This document shows, piece by piece, positions 52,601-61,083 of a DNA stretch of 64,000 bases. The first letter of the stretch is position 1; each line of letters begins with the position of its first letter. The notes beneath the pieces were generated by a model. That model was not told the origin of the DNA, made no database searches, and was given only the letters and a program-made list of their open reading frames with translations. This DNA is from Seohaeicola saemankumensis (lineage in GTDB: Bacteria > Pseudomonadota > Alphaproteobacteria > Rhodobacterales > Rhodobacteraceae): the NCBI RefSeq assembly GCF_042678485.1, contig NZ_JBHTKR010000009.1:1-64000 (forward strand), read 5' to 3'. The position numbers and the translations under genes were made by a program.

Positions 52601-53494
52601 ATGGACTGGGACCGGGATCTGCAGACATGGCCCAACGCGGCCCTATCGCGCCGCGTGGCGCATCGCCCGCATCGCTGGCATATCCAGGAGACTGGCGCGG
52701 GGCCGACCGTTCTGCTGATCCACGGGGCCGGTGGGGCGACCCATAGTTGGCGGGACGTTCTTCCGGAACTTGCAACCGATATGCATGTGATTGCGCTGGA
52801 TCTTCCGGGTCAGGGTTTCACACAGCTGGGCGCGCGCCAGCGTTGCGGCCTTGATCATATGAGCAGCGATATCGCCAGCCTGTGCACATCGCAAAGCTGG
52901 CACCCCGATGCCATTATCGGCCATTCAGCGGGGGCCGCCATAGCTCTGCGGCTGTCAGAAACCCTTTTGTCCCCACGGGGACAACGCCCGATCGTCATCG
53001 GCCTGAACGCAGCACTTGGGCATTTCAAAGGTGTGGCGGGATGGTTGTTTCCCGCGCTCGCAAAAGTCCTGGCCCTGAACCCGCTGACAGCCAGCCTGTT
53101 CGTCAGAAGCGTTGCGGCACCCGGACGGATTCAGGCTCTGATACGTTCGACAGGCTCTGATCTGGACGAAAAAGGTATGGCCCTTTACGAGCGCCTGATC
53201 CGCGACCGTGGACATGTGGAAGCAACGCTTCTGATGATGTCACAATGGAAGCTGGACCGCCTTCTGGAAGACCTTCCCAAAATCGCCGCAAGGACGATCC
53301 TGATCGCGGGAACCGGCGACAAGGCCGTTCCGGTCGAAACATCAGAACAGGCCGCCCGACGCTTGCCCAATGCGCAGCATATCGCGCTGCCGGGACTGGG
53401 ACACCTGGCCCATGAGGAAAGCCCTGGCATGATCTGCGACCTGATCAAGGACCTTCTCCAAAAAGAGGGTGTTCTGAGGCGGAACAGAGACTGA
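52601..53494 (+). CDS. bchO: BchO, alpha/beta hydrolase linked to Mg-chelatase
   Basis: A 297-residue alpha/beta hydrolase. 'LLIHGAGGATHSWRDVLPEL' near residue 46 forms the oxyanion region, the nucleophile serine is in 'IIGHSAGAAIALRL' near residue 108, and the C-terminal histidine is in 'LPGLGHLAHEE' near residue 268. BchO regularly follows bchID in purple bacteria, but its substrate is not established. It starts 4 bases after bchD and converges on parB with no gap. A palindrome copy lies within it. Confidence 0.92.
   Translation: MDWDRDLQTWPNAALSRRVAHRPHRWHIQETGAGPTVLLIHGAGGATHSWRDVLPELATDMHVIALDLPGQGFTQLGARQRCGLDHMSSDIASLCTSQSWHPDAIIGHSAGAAIALRLSETLLSPRGQRPIVIGLNAALGHFKGVAGWLFPALAKVLALNPLTASLFVRSVAAPGRIQALIRSTGSDLDEKGMALYERLIRDRGHVEATLLMMSQWKLDRLLEDLPKIAARTILIAGTGDKAVPVETSEQAARRLPNAQHIALPGLGHLAHEESPGMICDLIKDLLQKEGVLRRNRD
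52968..52983. repeat. parS-like palindrome copy 3 (inside bchO)
   Basis: TGTCCCCACGGGGACA, one central mismatch from the consensus, read in another codon phase to give SPRGQ. The reuse of the same DNA in a different phase shows that the DNA, not the peptide, is conserved. Confidence 0.75.
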
Positions 53495-54601
53495 TCACAC
53501 CTCGAGACTATCGAGGAAAGCCCGCAGCGCCTGTTCAAGCTTGCGCCGGTCAAGCGCCGAGAAATCGCGCGCGAACTGCACCTCAACCCGGCCATCAGAC
53601 GCCACGCATTTCGCCAGCCCGTCAGGCCGGGCCAATCTGATCGTGGTCTTTGCCGTTGTGGCAGCGGGTGGCTTTGTCGCGGGCTTGCCAGTTTCGTGAA
53701 CCGCACCGGGCTTGGCCGGTTTCGTCACGTCCCGCAACAGGGCCAATTCTGCATCTGCATCGCGGTCCGGCATATTCGCCAGAACCGCACGGATACGGCC
53801 GGCAAGGCCCGCATCCTCCTCCATCATTTTTACCAGTTGCAACCCCAATGCCCGCGGGATCGCCTCGGCATGGGCAAGGTCATTCCCCAGAAGGCGCATC
53901 AATTGGGCAAAATGCTTGATGTAGCTGCGTTTCTGCCGACCCGCAGACGCATAAAGCAGATCTATGGCCTCGCCTACATCAAGCTCTTCCTGCGTTTCCT
54001 CGCGTTTGTAGGCCCAGGCAAGCTGCGCCATCTCGGCAAAGGAAATATCCCGGCGGATCAGGTTCTCGTCCACCATGCGCTGATATAACTTGGCAAGGCG
54101 CGCGCCCCTCGCCATCAGGCCGGCTGGTATCCTGGCATAGGCTGGATCCCCGGTTTCCGCATGAAGCTCCCTGAAAGCGGACAGGCGGCGAAAGCCCTGC
54201 ACCAGTTCATAGACGCCATCATCCACCTCTTCGACGCGGATCGGGTTCGAAAGACCCACGGCCTGAATCGAGGCTTTCAACTCGTCCAGTTCCGGATCGC
54301 GCTTTGCCACCCGATCTCGCGTAAGCTTGGTCATGCGGACCTGTTCCAGCGGAATCAGATCGACGATCAGGCCACTTTTCTTCAAGGCCACGAAAGCATG
54401 CGCCAGGCGGTCATTCTCTGCCCGGATTGCGGCCTCCGCCGCTTGCCGATCGGCCAATGCGGCTGCATTCTCGCCGATCGCGGTGGCCATGGGGCCGCGC
54501 CGCGCCTCGGTCTCTGTCCCCGCGGGGACAGGCGCGGCCGTCTCCGGCTCCAGGGCGGCGGCGTCAAACTCGATATCGAAGACGCGTCTTTTCTTGCTCA
54601 T
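53495..54601 (-). CDS. parB: ParB-family plasmid partition protein
   Basis: A 368-residue ParB/RepB-type centromere-binding protein. 'IPLEQVRMTKLTRDRVAKRD' near residue 80 leads into the ParB/Srx domain, with 'LKASIQAVGLSNPIRVEEVDDGVYELVQGFRRLSAF' in parts near residues 107-142; a helix-turn-helix region (about 180-240) follows. I chose ATG at 54601 (MSKKRRVFDIEFD), overlapping the parA stop by 4 bases; the frame reaches 54625 within parA. It should bind the palindromes spread across bchD-parA. Confidence 0.92.
   Translation of the reverse strand: MSKKRRVFDIEFDAAALEPETAAPVPAGTETEARRGPMATAIGENAAALADRQAAEAAIRAENDRLAHAFVALKKSGLIVDLIPLEQVRMTKLTRDRVAKRDPELDELKASIQAVGLSNPIRVEEVDDGVYELVQGFRRLSAFRELHAETGDPAYARIPAGLMARGARLAKLYQRMVDENLIRRDISFAEMAQLAWAYKREETQEELDVGEAIDLLYASAGRQKRSYIKHFAQLMRLLGNDLAHAEAIPRALGLQLVKMMEEDAGLAGRIRAVLANMPDRDADAELALLRDVTKPAKPGAVHETGKPATKPPAATTAKTTIRLARPDGLAKCVASDGRVEVQFARDFSALDRRKLEQALRAFLDSLEV
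54515..54530. repeat. parS-like palindrome copy 4 (inside parB)
   Basis: A perfect TGTCCCCGCGGGGACA within the 5' part of parB. Read on the minus strand it again encodes VPAGT, near residue 26 of ParB, before the conserved domains. Confidence 0.8.
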
Positions 54602-55902
54602 CCCAAAGTCTCCATCTGATCCCATGCCGCAAGGACGTTGCCCTTGAACTCTTCATAAGCGGTGTCGAAGGACCCGCGCGCGCGCCGCCAGGTTTCCCGG
54701 GTCATGTCACGATAATCGGTTTCATAGATTGACGACAGGAACCGCCCGGATTGCTCGACCGCGCGCGTCATCTCGATCGTGTTCGAACACAGCCGTTCGC
54801 CGAAAACCTTCCCGAACGCCTGCTGCATGGCGCGGTGCAACTCGTTGTTGGGTTCGAACCGGGTCAGCAGAAACCGCACATCATAAAACGCCTTGGGCAA
54901 GGTCATCGTCCCCGCGGGGACAAGGCCGGCAAAGCGCGACAGATCCTCCAGCGCCTCGGCAAGCTGCCCGATGAAAGAGGTGGTGCTGTCATACTCCCAG
55001 TAACCCGGACCGGATGGGATATAGAGCATGTCAGCAGCAAAGACCGCATTCATCGACTGGTACCCGATGGCGGGCGGGCAGTCGAACAATACAAGGTCAT
55101 AGGCATCCGCGGGCAATTGATCCAGGAACCGCGACACCGCCGCGAAGAACGACCATTCCGGGTTCATGTGCCGATACTGCGCGCTTGCGAATTCCACGAA
55201 GGCCGCATTTGCACAGCTCGGAACGATATCGATGGTCGACCAGTTGGTTTGCTTGATGAAATCGGTCACGCGCAGATCGGCCAGCCCAAGCTCGGTTATG
55301 GAAGCGGGCAGGCGGCGTTGGGGCAGTGTCGCGCCGCTTTCCGCACCCCGTGCCGCCGAATTCATCCGCGCCGTTTCACGGGCAAGGTCACGGGCCATGA
55401 TGCCCCAGACGGTGTATTCCTCGGTCACGTCGGTCAGGCCCATCGAATGCGACAGGGTAGCCTGCGGATCGAAATCGACGCAAAGCACCCGGTAACCATC
55501 CAGAGCCGCCGCATGCGCGAAATGCAACGCAACCGTCGATTTGCCCGCGCCACCCTTGAAGTTGGCAATGGCCGCGCGAAAGGCCCGCTTGCCCATGGGA
55601 CGACGCGGCATGAGCGATTTGCGGTTGACCTTGAGCTTGCGCCGCATCTCGTTGATCTCGTCGAGAGAGTACCAACGCTGGCGCCCGTCTTCCTCGACCA
55701 ACCCCTGAGGCAGGGAGGGGTCGCTGGCCAACCTGCCACGCAGCGTTGACTGATTGACCTTGAAGATCAGCTCCGCCACTTCCCAGCTGGAAAAGCGGCG
55801 CAGTGTCTTTTCGCGCTGCGGCGAATAGGTCTGCTGCCGTATGAAACCCTGCATCTTGAGGGATTGGGCCTGAAGGCGCGCAAGGTCGGCATGGGTAAAC
55901 AT
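54598..55902 (-). CDS. parA: ParA-family plasmid partition ATPase
   Basis: A 434-residue RepA/ParA-type ATPase with an N-terminal DNA-binding domain (about residues 35-95: FSSWEVAELIFKVNQSTLRG then YSLDEINEMRRKL), as in autoregulating plasmid ParAs. The deviant Walker A KGGAGKST is at residues 116-123, and 'LVLFDCPPAIGYQSMNAVFA' near residue 268 is Walker B-like. It is divergent from the replication initiator. A palindrome copy lies 10 bases before its start. Confidence 0.94.
   Translation of the reverse strand: MFTHADLARLQAQSLKMQGFIRQQTYSPQREKTLRRFSSWEVAELIFKVNQSTLRGRLASDPSLPQGLVEEDGRQRWYSLDEINEMRRKLKVNRKSLMPRRPMGKRAFRAAIANFKGGAGKSTVALHFAHAAALDGYRVLCVDFDPQATLSHSMGLTDVTEEYTVWGIMARDLARETARMNSAARGAESGATLPQRRLPASITELGLADLRVTDFIKQTNWSTIDIVPSCANAAFVEFASAQYRHMNPEWSFFAAVSRFLDQLPADAYDLVLFDCPPAIGYQSMNAVFAADMLYIPSGPGYWEYDSTTSFIGQLAEALEDLSRFAGLVPAGTMTLPKAFYDVRFLLTRFEPNNELHRAMQQAFGKVFGERLCSNTIEMTRAVEQSGRFLSSIYETDYRDMTRETWRRARGSFDTAYEEFKGNVLAAWDQMETLG
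54907..54922. repeat. parS-like palindrome copy 5 (inside parA)
   Basis: CGTCCCCGCGGGGACA, differing from the consensus only at the first base, with a perfect 14-bp core. It again encodes VPAGT in ParA near residue 329. Confidence 0.78.
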
Positions 55903-55911
55903 TTATGCTCC

Positions 55912-55927
55912 TGTCCCTGCGGGGACG
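55912..55927. repeat. parS-like palindrome copy 6 (parA leader)
   Basis: TGTCCCTGCGGGGACG, two mismatches from consensus, located 10 bases upstream of the parA ATG and touching its ribosome-binding site. ParB or ParA bound here could repress parAB. It is the only intergenic copy. Confidence 0.7.
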
Positions 55928-56402
55928 CTAATTTTTCTCGAACTCAGATTTACGCTGGATTTGCCAAAAAGGCAAAACCGAATATCATGGAAAACACGTC
56001 AAAGCATCACTGGGCGGAAAGCTGCGTCAGGCCAGTTGAAAAAGGCGCCGGACACAAACGGCGATGATTCGATATCCTGGCCCGTCGTCTTGTTGAAACC
56101 ACAGTCTGTAGGGGGACATCGAAAAGCGCTACACCACAGATTGGGGGACATTTTCGGGATATTAGGGGACAGCCAAGGCGTCACCCAATACCAAACAATA
56201 CCATTTTATTCACCTTCGGATCATGGAAAGAGGATCCTGGCACAGTCAACGCTTGACAGAATCGGATCACAGGACGCAAATCAGTTAAGGCTGGTGAAAA
56301 GCGATGTGTTCGGCTAATCTCAGCCCCAAGAATACAAGATCGGGACACAGATTCTGACAGAGGCAGTCACCGGCAATGCCGGATCACGAGCGAGGTTTCC
56401 CG
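55928..56402. other. parA/rep intergenic region, probable replication origin
   Basis: About 475 bases without a supported gene between parA and the initiator. It includes an A/T-rich block (55928-56000), three direct GGGGACA repeats (56112, 56144 and 56165) and a near-match to a DnaA box, TTATTCACC at 56206-56214. Such content fits an iteron-type or DnaA-like plasmid origin. Function is inferred from position. Confidence 0.5.
56112..56171 (+). repeat. Three direct GGGGACA repeats, iteron-like
   Basis: GGGGACA occurs at 56112-56118, 56144-56150 and 56165-56171, in the same direction, 32 and 21 bases apart, near three and two helical turns. A weaker GGGACA follows at 56342. Each equals one half of the parS-like palindrome. 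Confidence 0.5.
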
Positions 56403-57089
56403 ATGGTTTCGATCAAGCCTGTCGGCCGATCAGCGGCCGTGCGCAAGTATGACGTGCTGACGGCAATGGGTGTGCATGCCTTGTCGCAGGACAAAGCGCT
56501 GCAACGGCGAATCCTGCGATTGATGACCCTGATCACTGCGCGCTACAACTGGCAGCGCGACGAACTTGCCGTGGGCCAACGCGAGATCGCGCGGATGTGG
56601 TTCGTCGATGAGCGTACCGTCAAACGCGAGATGGCTCAGTTGCGGGCTATGGGATGGCTTGTGGTGCGCCGCCAGGGCGCGCGCGGACATGTCACCGAGT
56701 ACAGGCTCGATATCAGCCAGATCGAGGCCGATACCCGTCCGGTCTGGAATGAGGTCGGACCGGATTTCGCCCAAAGGATGGCGGGTACGCCAGAGCAGGA
56801 TGATCGCGTTATTCCCTTGCCGCTCAGGGGCGCCGAGGTGCCCGCGCCAGATATGTCGCCCGGAACCGAATGGGCCCTGGCGCAAGGAATGCTGCATCGT
56901 GCCGATGCGGCGCTTTATGGATCATGGTTGCGCGCGCTGACACGGACGGGCAGGGCAGGCGGGCGTCTGACGCTGAAAGCGCCAAGCCGGTTTCATGCAG
57001 CCTATGTCCAGACGCATCTGACCAGTCGTATCCTTGCAGCCTGTCGCGCGGTTGATCCCGAGGTTTCGGACGTTGTGATTGACTGCTGA
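56403..57089 (+). CDS. DnaA-like plasmid replication initiator
   Basis: A 228-residue protein that lacks the AAA+ domain of DnaA. The N-terminal half has a winged-helix look (about residues 40-95: AVGQREIARMWFVDERTVKR, then EMAQLRAMGWLVVRRQGARG). The C-terminal 60 residues (ALYGSWLRALTRTG, then GGRLTLKAPSRFHAAYVQTH) resemble DnaA domain I. This fits the 'DnaA-like' initiators of Roseobacter plasmids. ATG at 56403 follows GAGCGAGG; another ATG lies at 56376. Confidence 0.85.
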   Translation: MVSIKPVGRSAAVRKYDVLTAMGVHALSQDKALQRRILRLMTLITARYNWQRDELAVGQREIARMWFVDERTVKREMAQLRAMGWLVVRRQGARGHVTEYRLDISQIEADTRPVWNEVGPDFAQRMAGTPEQDDRVIPLPLRGAEVPAPDMSPGTEWALAQGMLHRADAALYGSWLRALTRTGRAGGRLTLKAPSRFHAAYVQTHLTSRILAACRAVDPEVSDVVIDC

Positions 57090-57128
57090 AGCGACTCTGT
57101 TCCTGCAGAAATCGCGTTTTTCAACAGA

Positions 57129-57926
57129 TCAACGGCCCTTCCAGACCGGGGCGCGTTTTTCGGCGAAGGCGCGCGCCCCCTCAAGCTGATCCTCGCTTGA
57201 ATAGAGTCTGTCCACGGTCACGAACTGGCGTTTCGTGATCCTGTTGAGAGCGTCCTGGAACCGCATGTCCTCGGCCTCGCGGACCACTTCCTTTATCGCC
57301 GCATAGACAAGGGGCGGCCCACTTTCCAGAAGACGAGCAAGGTCCCACGCTTTCGACAACAGGTCATCAGACGATGTGACTTCCTTGAGCAGCCCCCAGC
57401 GCAAGGCTTCCTCGGCGTCGAACCAGCGGCCGGTCAGCAGCAGATCCATGGCCACGTGATAGGGGATACGCTTGGGCAACTTGATCGACGCGGCATCGGC
57501 TACAGTACCCGACCGTATCTCGGGCAGGGCAAAGGTTGCGGTGTCAGCCGCAAGAATCAGATCGCAGCTCAGTGCGAGTTCAAGACCGCCGCCGCAGCAA
57601 ATCCCGTTGACCGCGGCGATCACCGGCTTGTTCAGGTTGGGCAGTTCCTGAAGCCCGCCAAAGCCTCCGACACCATAGTCGCCATCAACAGCATCGCCAT
57701 CTGCCGCGGCTTTCAGATCCCATCCGGGGCAAAAGAATTTCTGGCCCTCGGCGCGCAGGATCGCCACGCGCAGACTGTCTTCGTCGCGAAACTCCCGGAA
57801 CACTTCGCCCATGATCCGGCTTGTGACCAGGTCGATTGCATTAGCCTTGGGTCGGTTCAGCGTCACCTCAAGGATCGCGCCTTCGCGGCGGGTCAGGATT
57901 GGGCCTTCGCTTCGCATCTGCATCAT
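57129..57926 (-). CDS. caiD: Carnitinyl-CoA dehydratase / crotonobetainyl-CoA hydratase (CaiD-like)
   Basis: A 265-residue enoyl-CoA hydratase family protein. 'AVNGICCGGGLELALSCDLI' near residue 104 and 'FALPEIRSGTVADAASIKLP' near residue 131 closely fit CaiD rather than a general hydratase. It would interconvert crotonobetainyl-CoA and L-carnitinyl-CoA. It is the last gene of the carnitine operon, overlapping the CoA ligase by 4 bases. Confidence 0.85.
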   Translation of the reverse strand: MMQMRSEGPILTRREGAILEVTLNRPKANAIDLVTSRIMGEVFREFRDEDSLRVAILRAEGQKFFCPGWDLKAAADGDAVDGDYGVGGFGGLQELPNLNKPVIAAVNGICCGGGLELALSCDLILAADTATFALPEIRSGTVADAASIKLPKRIPYHVAMDLLLTGRWFDAEEALRWGLLKEVTSSDDLLSKAWDLARLLESGPPLVYAAIKEVVREAEDMRFQDALNRITKRQFVTVDRLYSSEDQLEGARAFAEKRAPVWKGR

Positions 57927-59923
57927 ATGTCTTCCTTCCAGATCACGGCATCCGCTGCGACAGCACCCCGATCAAGGACCATCAGCGGGTTGATTTCGAT
58001 TTCCTCAAGAAAAGGATCGCTGTTCAGCAAGTCTTGCAAGGTCATCACTACCTTGACGACCTCTGCCACATCGGCACGCGGTCGGCCACGGTAACCATCC
58101 AGCAAGGGCCAGAGGCGCAATGCCCGCAAGGCCGCTTCGACATCGCCGTCCGAGCAGGGCAAGACAATCGTCACCGTATCGGCAAGCAGCTCTGCCGTGA
58201 TGCCGCCAAAGCCAAGCGTCAGCGTTGCGCCATAGACCGGATCGCGCCGCAAGCCGATCATAACCTCAGCCAGGGCGCCGGTCACCATCTCCTCTGCCAG
58301 ATAGCCGGTGGCGCCGGGTATCTCGAGCTGACCCTGAAGCGATTGCAGGTTCAGGCGAACGGCCCCGGCTTCGGTCTTGTGGGCGAACCCCAGACCTTTC
58401 AAGGCAAAGGGAGGGTGCAATGCCTTAACCAGCTGTTGCAGGTCTGGCAGGGCAGGGGCGCTGACCCCGCGCGGCACGGCAACACCGGCCCGGTGCATCA
58501 CCGCCTTTGCGGCATCCTCGGGCAGCAGGGACAGCGGACCATTGCGGATAACCGGCGCCCAGGGCCGCCACCCGACCTGACCCGGTCCTGTCTGTGCGGC
58601 GCGCAGTGCCGCAAGCGCGGTTTCCAGTCCCATCAGTGGGGCGATCCCCTGATCCATGAGTGCGATAGCGCGTTCCTCGTCGAAATTCTCGGGCATGGAC
58701 GCGACCGGGAAAGCCGGTTTGCCAGTGATGCGTCCGGCAGCGACAATCGCAGCAAGGGCAGGTTCGAAGCTGGAGGGGTCGCAACGGTCCGGGCGGGGGG
58801 GGTCTATGACGAAGATGCCCGCATCGTAACCTTGCAGCATCGTGCTGAAGACATCGGTGGTTCGTGGACCGTCGCCCCAGATAAATGTATGATAATCCAA
58901 TGGGTTGGCGATTGTGACAATGGGTCCGAGAATATTCTTCAACCTGTCGCGCTGCACTTGTTCCGGCGGTGGGAAATCCAGACTGAAGGTGCCCGCAAGG
59001 TCAGCGACCAGCCCTGCTTCACCCCCGGAACATGACAGCGAGCAAAGCCGCCGCCCGATGCCGGCGCCGTGCAGATGAAAGATTTTCAGCGTCTCTATCA
59101 GCTCGGCCGGGGTGTTTACCTCGGCCACACCGATCTGACGAAGATATGCGGAGGATGCCGCACCTCCGCCCGCCAGCGATGCCGTGTGCGAGGCGGCCGC
59201 ACTCTGTGCCGCTTCGGTTTTACCTGACTTGATGGCCACGATTGGCTTTCCAGCAGCCTGCGCCGCTTCAGCCAGTGCCGCGAAAGCCACGGCATCCCCC
59301 AAGCCTTCGATGTAAAGCCCAAGGGCAGTCACCCTTTCATCGGCAAGCAGCGCCCCTGCCAGTGTCGCAAGATCTGTTTGCGCGGCATTTCCAAGGCAGG
59401 CCACATAGGCTATGGGCAGACCGCGCGCTTGCATGGTCAGGTTGATGACGATGTTCGAGGATTGGCTGAGCAAGGCAACACCCCGTTCAACGCGCCGCCC
59501 ACCGTGCTGATCAGGCCAGAGCAGGGCGCCGTCCAGATAGTTGATCAGGCCATAGCAGTTGGGCCCCAGTATCGGCATCGCCCCGGCATTGCGGACAAGC
59601 TGCTCCTGCAGGTGGGTTTCGCCTGCTTCACGCCATCCCGATGCAAAGCAAATGGCCCCGCCTGCACCCATGCTCGCCAGTTCTGCCACGACGTCCAGGG
59701 TTGCATGGCGATTGACGCCGATGAAGGTGGCGTCTGGTGGCGCGGGCAGGGCGGATATGGAGGGAAAACAGGGCACCCCGCCAATATGGCTGCGGGTCGG
59801 GTGCACGGGCCAGACCTGTCCGTCAAACTGCATGCGTTGACACTGTTCGACAACATTTGCCGCCCAGCCGGATCCCAGTACGGCAATCGAGCGGGGACGC
59901 AGCAGCCGGGACAGGTCCATCAT
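57923..59923 (-). CDS. Acyl-CoA synthetase, NDP-forming type
   Basis: A 666-residue enzyme with an N-terminal CoA-binding domain (RSIAVLGSGWAANVV near residue 11), a succinyl-CoA-ligase-like middle ('IPILGPNCYGLINYLDGALL'-type sequence near residue 117) and a C-terminal ATP-grasp domain ('PPFALKGLGFAHKTEAGAV' near residue 505). It should load or unload CoA on a betaine intermediate such as gamma-butyrobetaine, crotonobetaine or carnitine. It overlaps both neighbours by 4 bases. Confidence 0.85.
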   Translation of the reverse strand: MMDLSRLLRPRSIAVLGSGWAANVVEQCQRMQFDGQVWPVHPTRSHIGGVPCFPSISALPAPPDATFIGVNRHATLDVVAELASMGAGGAICFASGWREAGETHLQEQLVRNAGAMPILGPNCYGLINYLDGALLWPDQHGGRRVERGVALLSQSSNIVINLTMQARGLPIAYVACLGNAAQTDLATLAGALLADERVTALGLYIEGLGDAVAFAALAEAAQAAGKPIVAIKSGKTEAAQSAAASHTASLAGGGAASSAYLRQIGVAEVNTPAELIETLKIFHLHGAGIGRRLCSLSCSGGEAGLVADLAGTFSLDFPPPEQVQRDRLKNILGPIVTIANPLDYHTFIWGDGPRTTDVFSTMLQGYDAGIFVIDPPRPDRCDPSSFEPALAAIVAAGRITGKPAFPVASMPENFDEERAIALMDQGIAPLMGLETALAALRAAQTGPGQVGWRPWAPVIRNGPLSLLPEDAAKAVMHRAGVAVPRGVSAPALPDLQQLVKALHPPFALKGLGFAHKTEAGAVRLNLQSLQGQLEIPGATGYLAEEMVTGALAEVMIGLRRDPVYGATLTLGFGGITAELLADTVTIVLPCSDGDVEAALRALRLWPLLDGYRGRPRADVAEVVKVVMTLQDLLNSDPFLEEIEINPLMVLDRGAVAADAVIWKEDI

Positions 59924-61083
59924 GCCCCCAAGGGTCTGAGCAGTTCGCGGCTGATGATATGGCGCTGGATTTCGGACGTACCTTCCCAGATCCGTTCGAC
60001 ACGGGCATCGCGCCAGATACGCTCCAGCGGCAATTCATCCATCAGACCCATGCCCCCGTGAATCTGGATCGCCTCATCCGCGACCATCGCCAGAACCTCG
60101 GTCGCCTTCAGCTTGGCCATTGCCATGTCGGCATCGGTGACGCTGCCCTGGTCGAACTTCCAGCCCGCTTCCCAGGTCAGAAGCTCTGCCGCCTTCAGTT
60201 CCATCGCCATGTCCGCGAGTTTGAAGCTGATGCCCTGGAACTTGCCGATCTGCTGGCCAAACTGGCGGCGATCTGCGGCATAGCTCAATGCATGGCCAAG
60301 CGCGCGCGCCGCGCGGCCAAGACATGTGGCCGCGACTTGCAGCCGCGTGGCGCCCAGCCATTCATTGGCGACATCGAAACCCTTGTGCAACTCGCCAAGG
60401 ATGTTTTCCTGCGGGATCCGGCAATCATCGAATTCCAGTATCGCGTTGCTGTAGCCCCGGTGACTGACATTGCGATACCCGTCGCGCACGGTGAAACCCG
60501 GGGTTCCCTTGTCCACGAAAAAGGCGGTGATTTTCTTTTTCTTGCCGCGTGGTGTTTCTTCCTCGCCCGTTGCCATGAAGGCGATGGTAAAGCCTGCGAT
60601 ATCGGCATGGCTGATGAAATGCTTGGTGCCGTTCAGCACCCAGTCACCCCCGTCTTGCCGCGCCGTTGCCTGCATCCCGCGCAGATCAGACCCGGCACCG
60701 GGTTCGGTCATGGCCAGGCAATCCCAAGTCTCGCCGCGCAAGCAGGGGTAGAGGTATTTCTGCCGTTGTGCCTCGGTTCCGGCCAGAAGGATGTTCGAGG
60801 GGCGCGCGACGCAGGTCCAGTGGAGCGCGTAATTGGCGCGCCCAAGCTCGCGCTCGTAAAGCAGCCAGCTCAGCGTATCCAGTCCAGCGCCCCCAACCTC
60901 TTCGGGCATGTTGGCAGCATAAAGACCTGCTGCCATCGCCTTGGCCTGCACCTCGCGGATCAATTCCATCGGCAGGTGGCCCGTACGCTCCACCAGCGCT
61001 TCGTGGGGATACAACTCGGCCTCGACAAAGGCGCGGGTGGTATCCACGATCATCCGCTGTTCTTCAGTCAGGGCGAAATGCAT
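59920..61083 (-). CDS. Acyl-CoA dehydrogenase, probable gamma-butyrobetainyl-CoA dehydrogenase
   Basis: A 387-residue flavoprotein: 'CLAMTEPGAGSDLRGMQATA' near residue 140 binds FAD, 'DRRQFGQQIGKFQGISFKLA' near residue 275, and 'ARVERIWEGTSEIQRHIISR' near residue 360 with the likely catalytic Glu. The pathway suggests oxidation of gamma-butyrobetainyl-CoA to crotonobetainyl-CoA; it could also serve another acyl-CoA. It overlaps the carnitine dehydrogenase gene by one base. Confidence 0.85.
   Translation of the reverse strand: MHFALTEEQRMIVDTTRAFVEAELYPHEALVERTGHLPMELIREVQAKAMAAGLYAANMPEEVGGAGLDTLSWLLYERELGRANYALHWTCVARPSNILLAGTEAQRQKYLYPCLRGETWDCLAMTEPGAGSDLRGMQATARQDGGDWVLNGTKHFISHADIAGFTIAFMATGEEETPRGKKKKITAFFVDKGTPGFTVRDGYRNVSHRGYSNAILEFDDCRIPQENILGELHKGFDVANEWLGATRLQVAATCLGRAARALGHALSYAADRRQFGQQIGKFQGISFKLADMAMELKAAELLTWEAGWKFDQGSVTDADMAMAKLKATEVLAMVADEAIQIHGGMGLMDELPLERIWRDARVERIWEGTSEIQRHIISRELLRPLGA

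Noticed and set aside
56206..56214. TTATTCACC as a DnaA box
   Set aside because: It has one mismatch to the consensus and is a single copy, so it is too weak for a separate feature; it is noted in the origin entry.
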